56,809 nucleotides of DNA from Bacteroidota bacterium (GTDB taxonomy: Bacteria > Bacteroidota > Bacteroidia > Bacteroidales > JAAYUG01). Both the position numbers and the translations under genes were made by a program. Below, in pieces: positions 16,988 through 25,732 of the stretch; position 1 is the first letter of the stretch, and the number at the start of each line of letters is the position of its first letter. The notes beneath the pieces were generated by a model. The model was not told the origin of the DNA. It saw only the letters and a program-made list of their open reading frames with translations, and searched no databases. The stretch is taken from assembly GCA_029571215.1 (NCBI GenBank), contig JAKPTE010000013.1, positions 1 through 56,809 on the forward strand, read 5' to 3'.

Positions 16988-18067
16988 TTATCCTTTTTGC
17001 CTGTAATCTGCAGTTCCGGAATCGGCAAGGTACCTGGCAATGAGCACCGGCAGGGGGTATGTTCCGATCGACTGTACCGGGACGCGTACAAGTTCATCTC
17101 CGGGCTGTTTATTTCCGGGAGGAATTGTAGCCTGGTAAAACGTAGCATGGATCATTTGATGGCTAAGTGTGTGCCGGTAGGTTTTTGAGATTTTTTCAGG
17201 CTGAATATCTGAAATGCCGGTAGCTTTGTACCAGCTTTCAGCATCCGGTTGTTTTCCTGCAGGCATTTCTGCAAGAGGAAATTCATACAGCGAATGCCAG
17301 ATGTCATTTCCTGTTCGTTTATGCAGCCAGACATGCCCATGGTCAGTAAGTACCAGGTAATGAAAATAGCGGTGCTGAAGCTTCTTTTTTTCCTTTCTCA
17401 TGGGAATTTTATCTTCCATGCCCGTAAGATGAGCCTTGCAATACTGGTTCAGGGGGCAGGAACTACACCCGGGAACCCCCGGAGTACATTGGAGCGATCC
17501 GAAATCCATCATGGCCTGATTGAATTCTCCAGGGTTTTCCTGATCCAACAGTTCCATGGTCAGAGTTTCAATTTTTTTCTTTAAACCTACCGAATGGATA
17601 TCCTGCTGCATGCCATACAACCTGGCAATGATCCGTATAACATTTGCATCAATGGTTGGAACGGGGTATCGGTAGGCAATAGAGGCAATGGCTGCCGCCG
17701 TATAGGAACCGATTCCAGGCAGTTTAACAAGCTCTTCCGGGGTTCCGGGGAAAATACCATTATATGAGTTTGTAATTAGCACGGCAGTTTTATACAGGTT
17801 TCGTGCACGCGTATAATACCCCATTCCCTGCCAGGTTTTCAGCACATCTTCTTCTGTTGCTGCAGCAAGTGTTTTCAGGTCAGGAAAACGGGATACAAAT
17901 TTCAGATAATGACTAATGCCCTGTGAAACCCTTGTTTGCTGAAGGATGATTTCCGAGACCCATATATGGTAAGGATCGGATGTCTTTCTCCAGGGCAGAT
18001 CCCTCCTGTTTTTTCTGTACCATGCTTTTATTTTGCTGCGTATTGTTTCTGAAACAGATCCTTTCAT
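16988..18067 (-). CDS. mutY: A/G-specific adenine DNA glycosylase MutY
   Basis: 359 residues. It removes adenine mispaired with 8-oxoguanine. The six-helix HhH-GPD domain (about 10-215) has the catalytic Glu in VSEIILQQTRV, the helix-hairpin-helix LPGIGSYTAAAIASIA with catalytic Asp in PTIDANVIRI, and the [4Fe-4S] motif with Cys spacing C-x6-C-x2-C-x5-C (CTPGVPGCSSCPLNQYC). The C-terminal NUDIX-like domain (about 230-350) recognises 8-oxoG and carries the loop YRHTLSHQMIHATFY. The residue after the catalytic Asp is Ala where Gly is usual, a small variation. It is the first gene of the mutY-ssb-gldE-gldD unit. Confidence 0.95.
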   Translation of the reverse strand: MKGSVSETIRSKIKAWYRKNRRDLPWRKTSDPYHIWVSEIILQQTRVSQGISHYLKFVSRFPDLKTLAAATEEDVLKTWQGMGYYTRARNLYKTAVLITNSYNGIFPGTPEELVKLPGIGSYTAAAIASIAYRYPVPTIDANVIRIIARLYGMQQDIHSVGLKKKIETLTMELLDQENPGEFNQAMMDFGSLQCTPGVPGCSSCPLNQYCKAHLTGMEDKIPMRKEKKKLQHRYFHYLVLTDHGHVWLHKRTGNDIWHSLYEFPLAEMPAGKQPDAESWYKATGISDIQPEKISKTYRHTLSHQMIHATFYQATIPPGNKQPGDELVRVPVQSIGTYPLPVLIARYLADSGTADYRQKG

Positions 18068-18273
18068 TGGTTTCCCCTCTTAAAAAAGTTAGAAAAAATA
18101 TTTTTACCTGAATAGTCCTGATTTTAGACATATTCTGTATTTACAAGCCAGGACCGGATACCTGCCCTGATGCTGTTTCGCTCTGCATGGGTTCATTGCA
18201 TCTCTGATATGTAATTCAGGTTTTAAACAATAATAGTACCTGATTCGTTCGGCAAGGATAGTGAATAATTTTT

Positions 18274-18350
18274 TTAACCCGGATTATGCATTAGGAGAGC
18301 AGCGAACCAATGCATAGAGGGGAAGGATCTAGTGATGGCATCCGGGTTAA
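18274..18350. repeat. Nested inverted-repeat element
   Basis: The outer arms TTAACCCGGAT (18274-18284) and ATCCGGGTTAA (18340-18350) are perfect 11-bp complements. Directly inside the left arm, TATGCATT (18285-18292) pairs perfectly with AATGCATA (18309-18316), leaving an unpaired 23-base segment on the right side. The gap lies between divergent genes, so a transcription terminator is not expected. It could be a REP/MITE-like repeat or a structured RNA. Confidence 0.7.
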
Positions 18351-18391
18351 CTCCGATGAATCGAAGATTTTATTGGCCTGGAAGGTGATGA

Positions 18392-18408
18392 ATGCATTTC
18401 TAATGCAT
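18392..18408. repeat. Short palindrome reusing the ATGCATT arm
   Basis: ATGCATT (18392-18398) and AATGCAT (18402-18408) are perfect 7-bp complements around a TCT centre. The arm sequence repeats the inner arm of the larger element 75 bases upstream, so the two may be related. Confidence 0.55.
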
Positions 18409-18548
18409 GAATCAGGTTTGTAAATAATTTCTGAAGAGGATCTGCGACTGTTTCTTCAGGAATAGAGACATGGAACACCTAATAAAACAAATACCTTACT
18501 AACAGGCAATAAATTAACAGCACATTTTCGTAATAATAGAAAAACTTT

Positions 18549-18556
18549 TATATTTG
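18549..18556 (+). promoter_or_regulatory. -7 promoter box (TATATTTG) for the HU gene
   Basis: Exact TAnnTTTG match 54 bases upstream of the HU ATG. TTTTCG about 20 bases before it could serve as a weak -33 element. The transcript would carry HU and the 31-residue basic protein and end at the hairpin at 19035-19068. Confidence 0.6.
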
Positions 18557-18610
18557 CAGACCGATTTGAATTAATTGTTTGTAATTCACTGATATTAAAA
18601 GATTTTAAAC

Positions 18611-18895
18611 ATGACAAAAGCTGACATCGTAAACGAAATCTCCAGGAATACTGGAATCGAGAAGGTGACGGTTCAGAGAACTGTGGAAGCCTTTATGGAA
18701 GCTGTTAAAGAATCCCTTGTGAAGGATAAGAATGTTTATCTAAGGGGGTTTGGTAGCTTTATTGTAAAGAAAAGAGCTAAGAAAACAGCCCGGAATATTT
18801 CGAAGAATACAACCATTATTATTCCTGAACACTATATTCCGGCGTTCAAACCCGCCAAGTCATTTGTTCAGAAGGTGAAGACAAACGTAAAATAA
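18611..18895 (+). CDS. HU family DNA-binding protein
   Basis: 94 residues, the normal length for the HU/IHF family. The start TKADIVNEISRNTGIEK, the YLRGFGSFIVKKRAKKTARN beta-arm entry and a C-terminal helix ending in lysines are typical. The arm tip usually holds Pro; here the segment reads NTTIIIPEHYIPAFKPAKSF. HU dimers bend and compact DNA. It lies 18 bases before a tiny ribosome-type gene and upstream of RNase G, an arrangement seen in many Bacteroidota. Confidence 0.93.
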   Translation: MTKADIVNEISRNTGIEKVTVQRTVEAFMEAVKESLVKDKNVYLRGFGSFIVKKRAKKTARNISKNTTIIIPEHYIPAFKPAKSFVQKVKTNVK

Positions 18896-18913
18896 CTGAA
18901 AAACTGAGGAGAT

Positions 18914-19009
18914 ATGCCAAGCGGTAAGAAGAGAAAGCGGCACAAGATGTCTACCCACAAAAGAAAAAAACGTCTGCGTAAGAACCGGCATAAGAAGAAG
19001 AACCGGTAA
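18914..19009 (+). CDS. 31-residue basic protein, AURKAIP1/COX24 (mS38-like) family
   Basis: ATG 18914 to TAA 19007-19009 encodes 31 residues, starting MPSGKKRKRHKMSTHKRKKR and ending KNRHKKKNR. About two thirds are Lys, Arg or His. This matches the very short AURKAIP1/COX24-domain proteins common in Bacteroidota, whose mitochondrial counterpart is the small-subunit ribosomal protein mS38. It probably threads into small-subunit rRNA. It sits 18 bases after HU with a GAGGAG stretch just upstream, and is followed by a terminator, so it is likely co-transcribed with HU. It is too short for most gene finders. Confidence 0.82.
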   Translation: MPSGKKRKRHKMSTHKRKKRLRKNRHKKKNR

Positions 19010-19034
19010 ATCAGTGTACCATACTTATTTATGG

Positions 19035-19068
19035 CAAACCTAAAAATCCTGAAGGGTTTTTAGGTTTG
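19035..19068 (+). terminator. Hairpin terminator after the HU unit
   Basis: The arms 19035-19049 and 19054-19068 pair over 15 bp (one G-U) around a TGAA tetraloop; the core is CAAACCTAAAAA with TTTTTAGGTTTG. Only a weak T-rich tail follows (TTGTCTTC). Position between the 31-residue gene and RNase G supports a terminator or attenuator. Confidence 0.75.
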
Positions 19069-19103
19069 TTGTCTTCTGAAGTAATGGAAAAACAAAGCGT
19101 ATT

Positions 19104-20651
19104 GTGGTAAATGATCTTATTATTGATGTAACTCCTTCCGATATATCGATTGCCCTTCTGGAAGACAAACGTTTGGTTGAGCTTCACAAGGAAAAACCTG
19201 ACAATCAATATGCGGTAGGGAACATATACCTGGGACGGGTAAAAAAGGTGATGCCTGGCCTGAATGCGGCCTTTATAGATATTGGCTACGAACGGGATGC
19301 TTTTTTACACTACCTGGATATGGGACCGCAGTTCCGGTCGCTGAACAGCTATCTGAAAACGGCTCTGTCACGTAAAGGAAAACTTCCCGGATTGTCAAAG
19401 TTCAGGAATGAGCCTGATATTGACAAGAATGGTAAAATTACGGATATTCTTACCGGAGGCCAGCTGATTGTGGTACAGGTTACCAAGGAACCCATTTCTA
19501 CCAAGGGGCCCAGGCTTACTTCCGAAATATCCATACCAGGTCGGAATCTTGTATTAATGCCTTTTTCCGACAAGATTTCGGTATCCCAGAAAATTGAAAA
19601 CAGCGACGAAAGAAACCGGCTGAAGACGCTTATACAGAGCATCAGGCCGCGAAACTATGGCGTCATCATCCGGACAGCTGCTGAGAATAAAAAAGTAGCC
19701 GAACTGGATGCCGAACTCAGGAGCCTGATCCGAAAATGGGAAACAGCCTTTGAAAATATTAAGGGAGTTCATCCTCCCCGGCTGATTATTTCGGAACTTA
19801 ACCGCACTTCGGCCATCTTGCGCGACCTGCTCAATGTTTCATTCAACAGCATTTATATCAACGACGAAACTGTTTATCAGGAGATCAGGGACTACATCAG
19901 CACCATTGCCCCTGAAAAACAAAAAATCGTTAAGCTGTATTCCGGTTCAGAGCCTATTTTTGAGCATTTCGGTATTGTCAAGCAAATAAAATCCTCTTTT
20001 GGTAAAACGGTATCCTTTAAAAACGGTGCCTATCTGATAATCGAACATACCGAAGCCCTGCATGTAATTGATGTAAACAGCGGTAACCGCTCCAAATCGG
20101 CACAGGATCAGGAGTCCAATGCGCTTGATGTTAACCTGGCTGCTGCAGAAGAAATAGCCCGGCAATTGCGCCTCAGGGATATGGGAGGGATTATCGTGAT
20201 CGATTTCATTGACATGCAAACCAATGAGCACAAGCAGCAGATTTATGATCGGATGAAGGAGCTGATGGAACGCGATCGAGCCAAACATACCATCCTGCCG
20301 CTGAGTAAATTTGGTTTGATGCAGATAACCCGGCAGAGGGTTCGACCCGAAATGAATATTGATACCCTTGAGAAATGCCCTTCCTGCAACGGAACCGGAC
20401 TGATTACACCCGCCATACTGCTAACTGACCAAATTGAAAGCAAACTGGCGTACTTTATTGGTAAGTATCAACTTCGTAAAGTTATCCTGAAAACACATCC
20501 CTATATAGCCGCCTATTTGACGAAAGGATTCATCTCACTGCGAATCAGGTGGGCATGGCGCTACCGGTGCAGGATTATTGTAAGGGAAATGGAATCCTAC
20601 CAGTTTCTCGAATACCACTTTTTCAACAAAGAGGAAGAAGAATTGTTATAG
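19104..20651 (+). CDS. rng: Ribonuclease E/G family endoribonuclease
   Basis: 515 residues from a GTG start (first residues MVNDLIIDVTPSD). No in-frame ATG fits better. The S1 domain (about 25-125, NIYLGRVKKVMPGLNAAFIDIGYERDAF split across it) is followed by the RNase H/DNase I-like catalytic core with the Mg ligands in EALHVIDVNSGN and GGIIVIDFIDM. The zinc-link CPSCNGTG supports dimer pairing. It cuts single-stranded AU-rich RNA in rRNA maturation and mRNA decay. Its length matches RNase G rather than the long RNase E with scaffold tail. An eight-codon ORF (19084-19110) overlaps the GTG start. Confidence 0.92.
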   Translation: MVNDLIIDVTPSDISIALLEDKRLVELHKEKPDNQYAVGNIYLGRVKKVMPGLNAAFIDIGYERDAFLHYLDMGPQFRSLNSYLKTALSRKGKLPGLSKFRNEPDIDKNGKITDILTGGQLIVVQVTKEPISTKGPRLTSEISIPGRNLVLMPFSDKISVSQKIENSDERNRLKTLIQSIRPRNYGVIIRTAAENKKVAELDAELRSLIRKWETAFENIKGVHPPRLIISELNRTSAILRDLLNVSFNSIYINDETVYQEIRDYISTIAPEKQKIVKLYSGSEPIFEHFGIVKQIKSSFGKTVSFKNGAYLIIEHTEALHVIDVNSGNRSKSAQDQESNALDVNLAAAEEIARQLRLRDMGGIIVIDFIDMQTNEHKQQIYDRMKELMERDRAKHTILPLSKFGLMQITRQRVRPEMNIDTLEKCPSCNGTGLITPAILLTDQIESKLAYFIGKYQLRKVILKTHPYIAAYLTKGFISLRIRWAWRYRCRIIVREMESYQFLEYHFFNKEEEELL

Positions 20652-20675
20652 TTTCGTTTTTTATACCATCACTCT

Positions 20676-22718
20676 ATGAGACGAATTGCCCTCTTCCTTG
20701 GTGTTCAAATTTTCTTTGTTTTTTTAACGGAAGCACAGATTGTAAACCCGGTATCGTGGGATTTTTCCTCGCGACAGACTTCGGGCAATGAAGCGGAGTT
20801 GCTTTTTACTGCCACGGTAAAACAAGGCTGGCACATGTATGGGGTAAATATCCCCGACGGAGGCCCCATACCCACTTCTTTCCATTTCAATCCATCGTCC
20901 GATTATCAGCTCCAGGGGGAAATTTTCCCCCTCATTAAACCGGTTGTCAAACAGGATCCCAATTTCAATATTCAGGTTGAACTGTTTGACGGTAAAGCAC
21001 AATTCGGTCAGAAGATCAGAATTCTGAAGAGCGGTAAGGTAACCATAAGCGGATATGTGGAGTTTATGAGCTGCAGTGATAAGGAATGTACTCCTCCTGC
21101 ACAGGAAGAATTTCAGTTTGAGCTTACCGGGTCCGGAATCCAGGAATCTACCATACCATTGGCAGGTAAGGGACTGGAGAGTGTGCCCGTTGATACCGCA
21201 TCGGAAGCCACCACGCAGGTTTCCGGCGCAAATGCAACGGCAAAGCCGGAAGAACAAACAGCACCTTCCGGGCAGGGGCGGTCATTATGGGGCTTTTTTC
21301 TTCTCTCGTTGCTGGCAGGTCTGGGTGGTATTCTTACCCCCTGCGTTTACCCGATGATTCCAATGACGGTATCGTTTTTTATGCGCAATCAGGAGAACAG
21401 GCGTAAAGCAGTTTTTCAGGCATTCATTTTTGGTCTTTCCATTACGCTGGTTTATACCCTGGTTGGTGTTCTGGTTGCCGTTTTTAAAGGAGGAGCAGAT
21501 GCCGCCAATCAGATAAGCACGCATTGGCTGTCTAATTCTATTTTTTTCCTTTTGTTTGTCATATTTGCCGCTTCCTTCTTTGGTATGTTCGAAATGATTC
21601 TTCCTTCATCCCTTGCCAACAAGCTCGACCGGCAGGCTGACAGGGGAGGCATGGCCGGAGCATTTTTTATGGCACTTACCACCGTTATCGTTTCCTTTTC
21701 CTGCACCGGCCCAATTGTAGGTAGCCTTCTGGTGGAAGCGGCCAGCGGACTTGCCCTGAAACCGGTTCTGGGAATGTTTGGTTTCGGGCTCGCTTTTTCC
21801 CTGCCCTTTACCTTGTTTGCCATGTTCCCTTCGCTTTTGAAAAACCTTCCAAAATCAGGCGGTTGGCTGAATGCTGTCAAAGTAGTCTTGGGTTTTCTCA
21901 TGCTCGCTTTTTCACTCAAATTTCTTAGCAATATAAGTGAAAGCTATCACCTGGATTTTCTTCCGAGAGAGGTATATCTATCAGTATGGATTGTTCTATT
22001 CCTTTTACTGGGTCTCTACCTGATCGGAAAGATCAGATTTGCCCACGACAGTGAACTTCCCTATATTGGATTCCCCAGATTCCTGCTGGCCACAGCTTCC
22101 TTCGCATTTGCTGTTTATCTGATACCAGGTTTGTTCGGTGCACCGTTGAAAGAGGTTGGTTCGCTTATACCTCCGGCAAAATCATCTGCGCAGGTATCAA
22201 TGAATACCGGCATTTCCGGATCATTATCCGGTAATAAAGAACTTTGTGACGTTCCTTTGTATTCAGATATACTTACTTTGCCATACGGGTTGAAGGGGTA
22301 TTTCGATTTTGAACAGGGGATGGCATGTGCCAGGGCGCTTAATAAGCCTGTTTTTCTGGATTTTAAGGGGCATGCCTGCAGCAATTGCAAGAAAATGGAA
22401 GCAGAAGTATGGTCCGATCCGGCAGTACTCGAGAGGCTTAGCCGGAATTTCGTCATTATTGCCCTTTATGTGGACGATCGTTATCAAATGCCCCGGGAAA
22501 AGTGGATTACCTCACCAGTGGACGGGAAGGTAAAAAAGACAATAGGAGCCAGAAATGCCGATCTTCAGATTGAAAAATTCCGGAGCAATACGCAGCCTCT
22601 GTACGCCATTACCGATCCGGAGGGCAATCTTCTGGCTGGCCCGCTGGGTGCAGAATTCAATATCAGCAAATTTATTGCCTTTCTGGACAGGGGCATGGAG
22701 CGTTTCCATCAAAAATAA
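20676..22718 (+). CDS. dsbD: DsbD-like thiol:disulfide interchange protein
   Basis: 680 residues. A signal peptide (1-20) leads to the periplasmic nDsbD domain (about 22-150, with FMSCSDKECTPP carrying the redox cysteines). Eight or so membrane segments follow (about 200-480) with the paired cysteines in LTPCVYPMIPMTV and SFSCTGPIVG. The C-terminal thioredoxin domain has DFKGHACSNCKKMEAEVW (CSNC). DsbD carries reducing power from cytoplasmic thioredoxin across the inner membrane to disulfide isomerases or cytochrome c maturation. All three modules and their cysteines are present. It begins 24 bases after rng, so it may share its transcript. Confidence 0.93.
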   Translation: MRRIALFLGVQIFFVFLTEAQIVNPVSWDFSSRQTSGNEAELLFTATVKQGWHMYGVNIPDGGPIPTSFHFNPSSDYQLQGEIFPLIKPVVKQDPNFNIQVELFDGKAQFGQKIRILKSGKVTISGYVEFMSCSDKECTPPAQEEFQFELTGSGIQESTIPLAGKGLESVPVDTASEATTQVSGANATAKPEEQTAPSGQGRSLWGFFLLSLLAGLGGILTPCVYPMIPMTVSFFMRNQENRRKAVFQAFIFGLSITLVYTLVGVLVAVFKGGADAANQISTHWLSNSIFFLLFVIFAASFFGMFEMILPSSLANKLDRQADRGGMAGAFFMALTTVIVSFSCTGPIVGSLLVEAASGLALKPVLGMFGFGLAFSLPFTLFAMFPSLLKNLPKSGGWLNAVKVVLGFLMLAFSLKFLSNISESYHLDFLPREVYLSVWIVLFLLLGLYLIGKIRFAHDSELPYIGFPRFLLATASFAFAVYLIPGLFGAPLKEVGSLIPPAKSSAQVSMNTGISGSLSGNKELCDVPLYSDILTLPYGLKGYFDFEQGMACARALNKPVFLDFKGHACSNCKKMEAEVWSDPAVLERLSRNFVIIALYVDDRYQMPREKWITSPVDGKVKKTIGARNADLQIEKFRSNTQPLYAITDPEGNLLAGPLGAEFNISKFIAFLDRGMERFHQK

Positions 22719-22749
22719 AAAGACGGAGCATATACAGGATTATTACCTC

Positions 22750-22785
22750 AGCCGGGTGGTGCCATTGCCATTCGGCTTATTTTGT
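22750..22785 (+). terminator. Candidate terminator between convergent dsbD and korB
   Basis: AGCCG (22750-22754) pairs with CGGCT (22773-22777), with further GG/CC pairing inside the loop, followed by TATTTTGTT. The stem is short, but it sits in the 87-base convergent gap just after dsbD. Confidence 0.45.
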
Positions 22786-22805
22786 TACAGGGATAGAATT
22801 TTGTT

Positions 22806-23849
22806 TTACTGTATTTCCCAGGTATCGCCGCTGTTGAGAAGATCCGTAACTGTTTTGATTTTTTCTTTTTCCCTGGCATTTTGTATTTTCTGGGTCACCA
22901 AATCGTCATAGGTAGGGTACATGGCCGACCGGATGACACCGACTGCCACAGGGAATCTGGGAGGAGCCATTTTGGCCAACATGAGATGAATACCGGGGTC
23001 CTGCTGGTATCGGTCGTGAACAAGAATATCGTCAATAGTGATTCCGTTTTCGCCGATCTTGACTACTTCGAGTTGCGTGCCATTGAGGCGGATTCCTTTA
23101 TCGCGATTTTTCCCGAAAACCATAGGTTCGCCGTTGCGCAGATGAATCTGGTTTTCGTCCCTGTATTCTTTACCGGTAATCATTTCGTGAGCTTTGTCAG
23201 CAAAAATCACACAGTTTTGAAGAATTTCAACAACAGATGTGCCGTCATGTTTGGCTGCTTCAAACATTACTTCGGTCATCAGCGGGATATTGTTATCTAC
23301 TGCGCGTGCAAAGAAGGTTCCCTGGGCACCGAGGGTCAGTTCGCCCACATTGAAAGGATGTTCAATGGTTCCGTGCGGTGAGGTTTTGGTTACAGTCCCC
23401 ATGGGAGTAGTGGGAGAGTACTGTCCTTTGGTCAACCCGTATATCTGATTATTGAACAGCAGTACATTGATATCAACATTCCGTCTTATAGCATGAATAA
23501 AATGGTTTCCTCCTATGGCCAGAGAATCACCATCTCCTGTTGCCACCCATACGCTTAGGTGCGGATTGGCAATTTTCATACCGGTGGCAATGGCAAGAGC
23601 CCGGCCGTGGATCCCATGAAAACCGTAGGTGTTTACATAATAAGGAAATCGACTGGAACATCCAATTCCTGAAACGATCATAAAATTTTCCTTCCGGTAG
23701 CCGATTTTGGGAAATACATTAGCCACGGCACTCAGGATAGCGTGATTGCCGCAACCGGGGCACCAGCGGACCATCTGGTCGCTAACAAAATCCTGCTTGG
23801 TCAGTTCCACGCTGGAGCGCTCAATGGTCATATTTTGAAAGTCAGCCAT
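22806..23849 (-). CDS. korB: 2-oxoacid:ferredoxin oxidoreductase, beta subunit
   Basis: 347 residues. This subunit binds thiamine diphosphate and the [4Fe-4S] cluster. Visible ligands are the two cysteines of VRWCPGCGNHAIL, the one in SGIGCSSRFPYY and the later one in ILQNCVIF. The TPP motif is VATGDGDSLAIGGNHF to NNQIYGLTKGQYSPT. The product most likely forms the enzyme that interconverts 2-oxoglutarate and succinyl-CoA with ferredoxin (Kor), though related 2-oxoacids cannot be excluded. It starts 3 bases after korA stops and is clearly co-translated. No separate ferredoxin-type delta subunit is present. Confidence 0.92.
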   Translation of the reverse strand: MADFQNMTIERSSVELTKQDFVSDQMVRWCPGCGNHAILSAVANVFPKIGYRKENFMIVSGIGCSSRFPYYVNTYGFHGIHGRALAIATGMKIANPHLSVWVATGDGDSLAIGGNHFIHAIRRNVDINVLLFNNQIYGLTKGQYSPTTPMGTVTKTSPHGTIEHPFNVGELTLGAQGTFFARAVDNNIPLMTEVMFEAAKHDGTSVVEILQNCVIFADKAHEMITGKEYRDENQIHLRNGEPMVFGKNRDKGIRLNGTQLEVVKIGENGITIDDILVHDRYQQDPGIHLMLAKMAPPRFPVAVGVIRSAMYPTYDDLVTQKIQNAREKEKIKTVTDLLNSGDTWEIQ

Positions 23850-23852
23850 ATT

Positions 23853-25694
23853 TTATGCCTCCTTGATTATTTTTTCAAAAGTATTCTTTAGTTCTTCGAT
23901 GGTAAAAGGAAGAGCCTGAACCTTATTGTACTGCAGGTATGAAAATTCAGGATATTTCATCCGGAGGTAGTTCACAAACTGGCCCCGGTTGAGTTCGCAG
24001 ACCACGATTTTTTTAAAGCCTGACAGGACTTCACGGGTATTGCGCGGGAGAGGGAGAATATGCCGGAAATGAGCAAGGCTGACAGAATACCCTTCTTCCT
24101 GCATTTCTTCTACGGCAGCCTGTGTACTGCCAAGGGTTCCTCCCCAGCTTACCACCAAAAGGTCGCCGGTTTGATTTCCAATGATTTCCTGGGGAGCAAT
24201 AAAATCGGCTATTTTTTCGATTTTTTGTTCCCGTAACTGAACCATCAGTTCGTGGTTAAGAGGATCAGTGGTAACGGTACCGGTTATATTTTCCTTTTCC
24301 AGTCCGCCAATTCTGTGACGAAGGCCTTCCGTTCCGGGGAGAGCCCATTTGCGTACCAGGGTATCAGGGTCACGTTTATAGGGTTTATATTCGGGATCGT
24401 TGGGCTTGGCGATAGGAGGATTGATGGAGGGCAGGGATTTGACATCGGGGATTCGAAAGAGTTGAGAACCATTCCCAATACCACCGTCGGACAGAAGCAC
24501 AACAGGGGTCATGTGCTCGAGGGCAATTTTAGAAGCTTCGTAAGCTGCATAGAAGCAATCAGCCGGGGAGCAGGCTGCCATAACCACCAGAGGTGCTTCC
24601 CCGTTGCGTCCGAATAGAGCCTGCATCAGGTCCGATTGTTCCGATTTAGTAGGTAGTCCGGTGGATGGTCCTCCTCTCTGAACATCAATTACAACCAATG
24701 GAAGTTCGGTCATAACAGCCAGACCAAGCGCTTCGCTCTTAAGCGAAAATCCCGGACCGGAGGTGCTTGTTACCGCCAGGGAACCGGTAAAACTTGCTCC
24801 AATAGCCGAACAGATCCCGGCAATTTCATCTTCAGCCTGCAACACAACAGCTCCTAATGATTTGTGTTTTGCCAGTTCAGCCAGAATATCGGTAGCAGGA
24901 GTAATGGGATAGGACCCAAGATAAAGCGGCCGCCCTGAGCGTTCCGAAGCAGCCAATAATCCCCAGGCAGTGGCAATGTTTCCGGTTATATTTCGGTAAC
25001 GGCCCGGAGGCATTTTGGCTTTTGAAATATGGATTATGGAAGGCAGTACCTCCGTTGTATCAGCGTAATCGTACCCGGCTTTCAGAACAACAATGTTTGC
25101 TTCAGCCAGTTCCGGTTTCTTTTTGAATTTCTCCTTGAAGTAAGCCAGTAAAGAATCAGGTTTCCATGACATCAGATAACAAACGAAGCCAAGAACGAAC
25201 ATGTTCCTGGTTCTTTCCTTTGACTTACCGTCGAGTTTCATGTCTTTTAGAGCTGCCCGGGTCAGCGTGGTAACCGGAGCTTTGATTAGGTAATATTTAC
25301 CGAGGGTCCCATTTTCCAGAGGATTTTCTGAAAAACCTGCCTTCTGGTTTGTTTCCGGAGTAAACGTGTCGGCATCCACAATGATGGTCCCTCCCGGTTT
25401 TACCCATTTGAGGTTGGCTTTCAGGGACGCAGGATTCATGGCTACCAGAATATCGCATTGATCCCCCGTGGTTTCGATTCTCTTGCTCCCGATGCGGACC
25501 TGAAAACCTGAAACCCCGGCGAGAGTATTCTGAGGAGCCCTGATTTCGGCCGGATAATCAGGGAATGTTGCCAGGTCGAGCCCGGTTTTGGCAGCCATAT
25601 CGGCAAAAAGACTTCCGGTAAGCTGCATCCCGTCGCCGGAATCTCCTGCAAATTTCACAACAATTTCGTCGCGCCGTTGAACTTTTTTCACCAT
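23853..25694 (-). CDS. korA: 2-oxoacid:acceptor oxidoreductase, alpha subunit (gamma-alpha fusion)
   Basis: 613 residues. The first 190 or so form the gamma domain (VVKFAGDSGDGMQLTGSLFA), fused to the alpha pyrimidine-binding domain (about 215-610; GSYPITPATDILAELAK, QAEDEIAGICSAIGASFTG and TSTSGPGFSLKSEALGLA). The YPITP motif is typical of the 2-oxoglutarate-type enzymes. Together with KorB it decarboxylates 2-oxoacids oxidatively, or runs reductively in carbon fixation and glutamate synthesis, in the cytoplasm. The start ATG 25694 follows a minus-strand TACCTTTA box (25733-25740) and a TACCTTTG box (25905-25912). Confidence 0.93.
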   Translation of the reverse strand: MVKKVQRRDEIVVKFAGDSGDGMQLTGSLFADMAAKTGLDLATFPDYPAEIRAPQNTLAGVSGFQVRIGSKRIETTGDQCDILVAMNPASLKANLKWVKPGGTIIVDADTFTPETNQKAGFSENPLENGTLGKYYLIKAPVTTLTRAALKDMKLDGKSKERTRNMFVLGFVCYLMSWKPDSLLAYFKEKFKKKPELAEANIVVLKAGYDYADTTEVLPSIIHISKAKMPPGRYRNITGNIATAWGLLAASERSGRPLYLGSYPITPATDILAELAKHKSLGAVVLQAEDEIAGICSAIGASFTGSLAVTSTSGPGFSLKSEALGLAVMTELPLVVIDVQRGGPSTGLPTKSEQSDLMQALFGRNGEAPLVVMAACSPADCFYAAYEASKIALEHMTPVVLLSDGGIGNGSQLFRIPDVKSLPSINPPIAKPNDPEYKPYKRDPDTLVRKWALPGTEGLRHRIGGLEKENITGTVTTDPLNHELMVQLREQKIEKIADFIAPQEIIGNQTGDLLVVSWGGTLGSTQAAVEEMQEEGYSVSLAHFRHILPLPRNTREVLSGFKKIVVCELNRGQFVNYLRMKYPEFSYLQYNKVQALPFTIEELKNTFEKIIKEA

Positions 25695-25732
25695 GGAACA
25701 AAAAGGTTAAGACATATACTTTTGATCAGGTA

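Larger units (their letters stand above)
18068..18610. other. Divergent gap between mutY and HU
   Basis: This 543-base AT-rich gap separates two genes that point away from each other. No open frame in it looks coding. It holds a nested inverted-repeat element (18274-18350), a second short palindrome (18392-18408) and the HU promoter box (18549-18556). No clear TAnnTTTG box was found for mutY on the minus strand. Confidence 0.7.
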
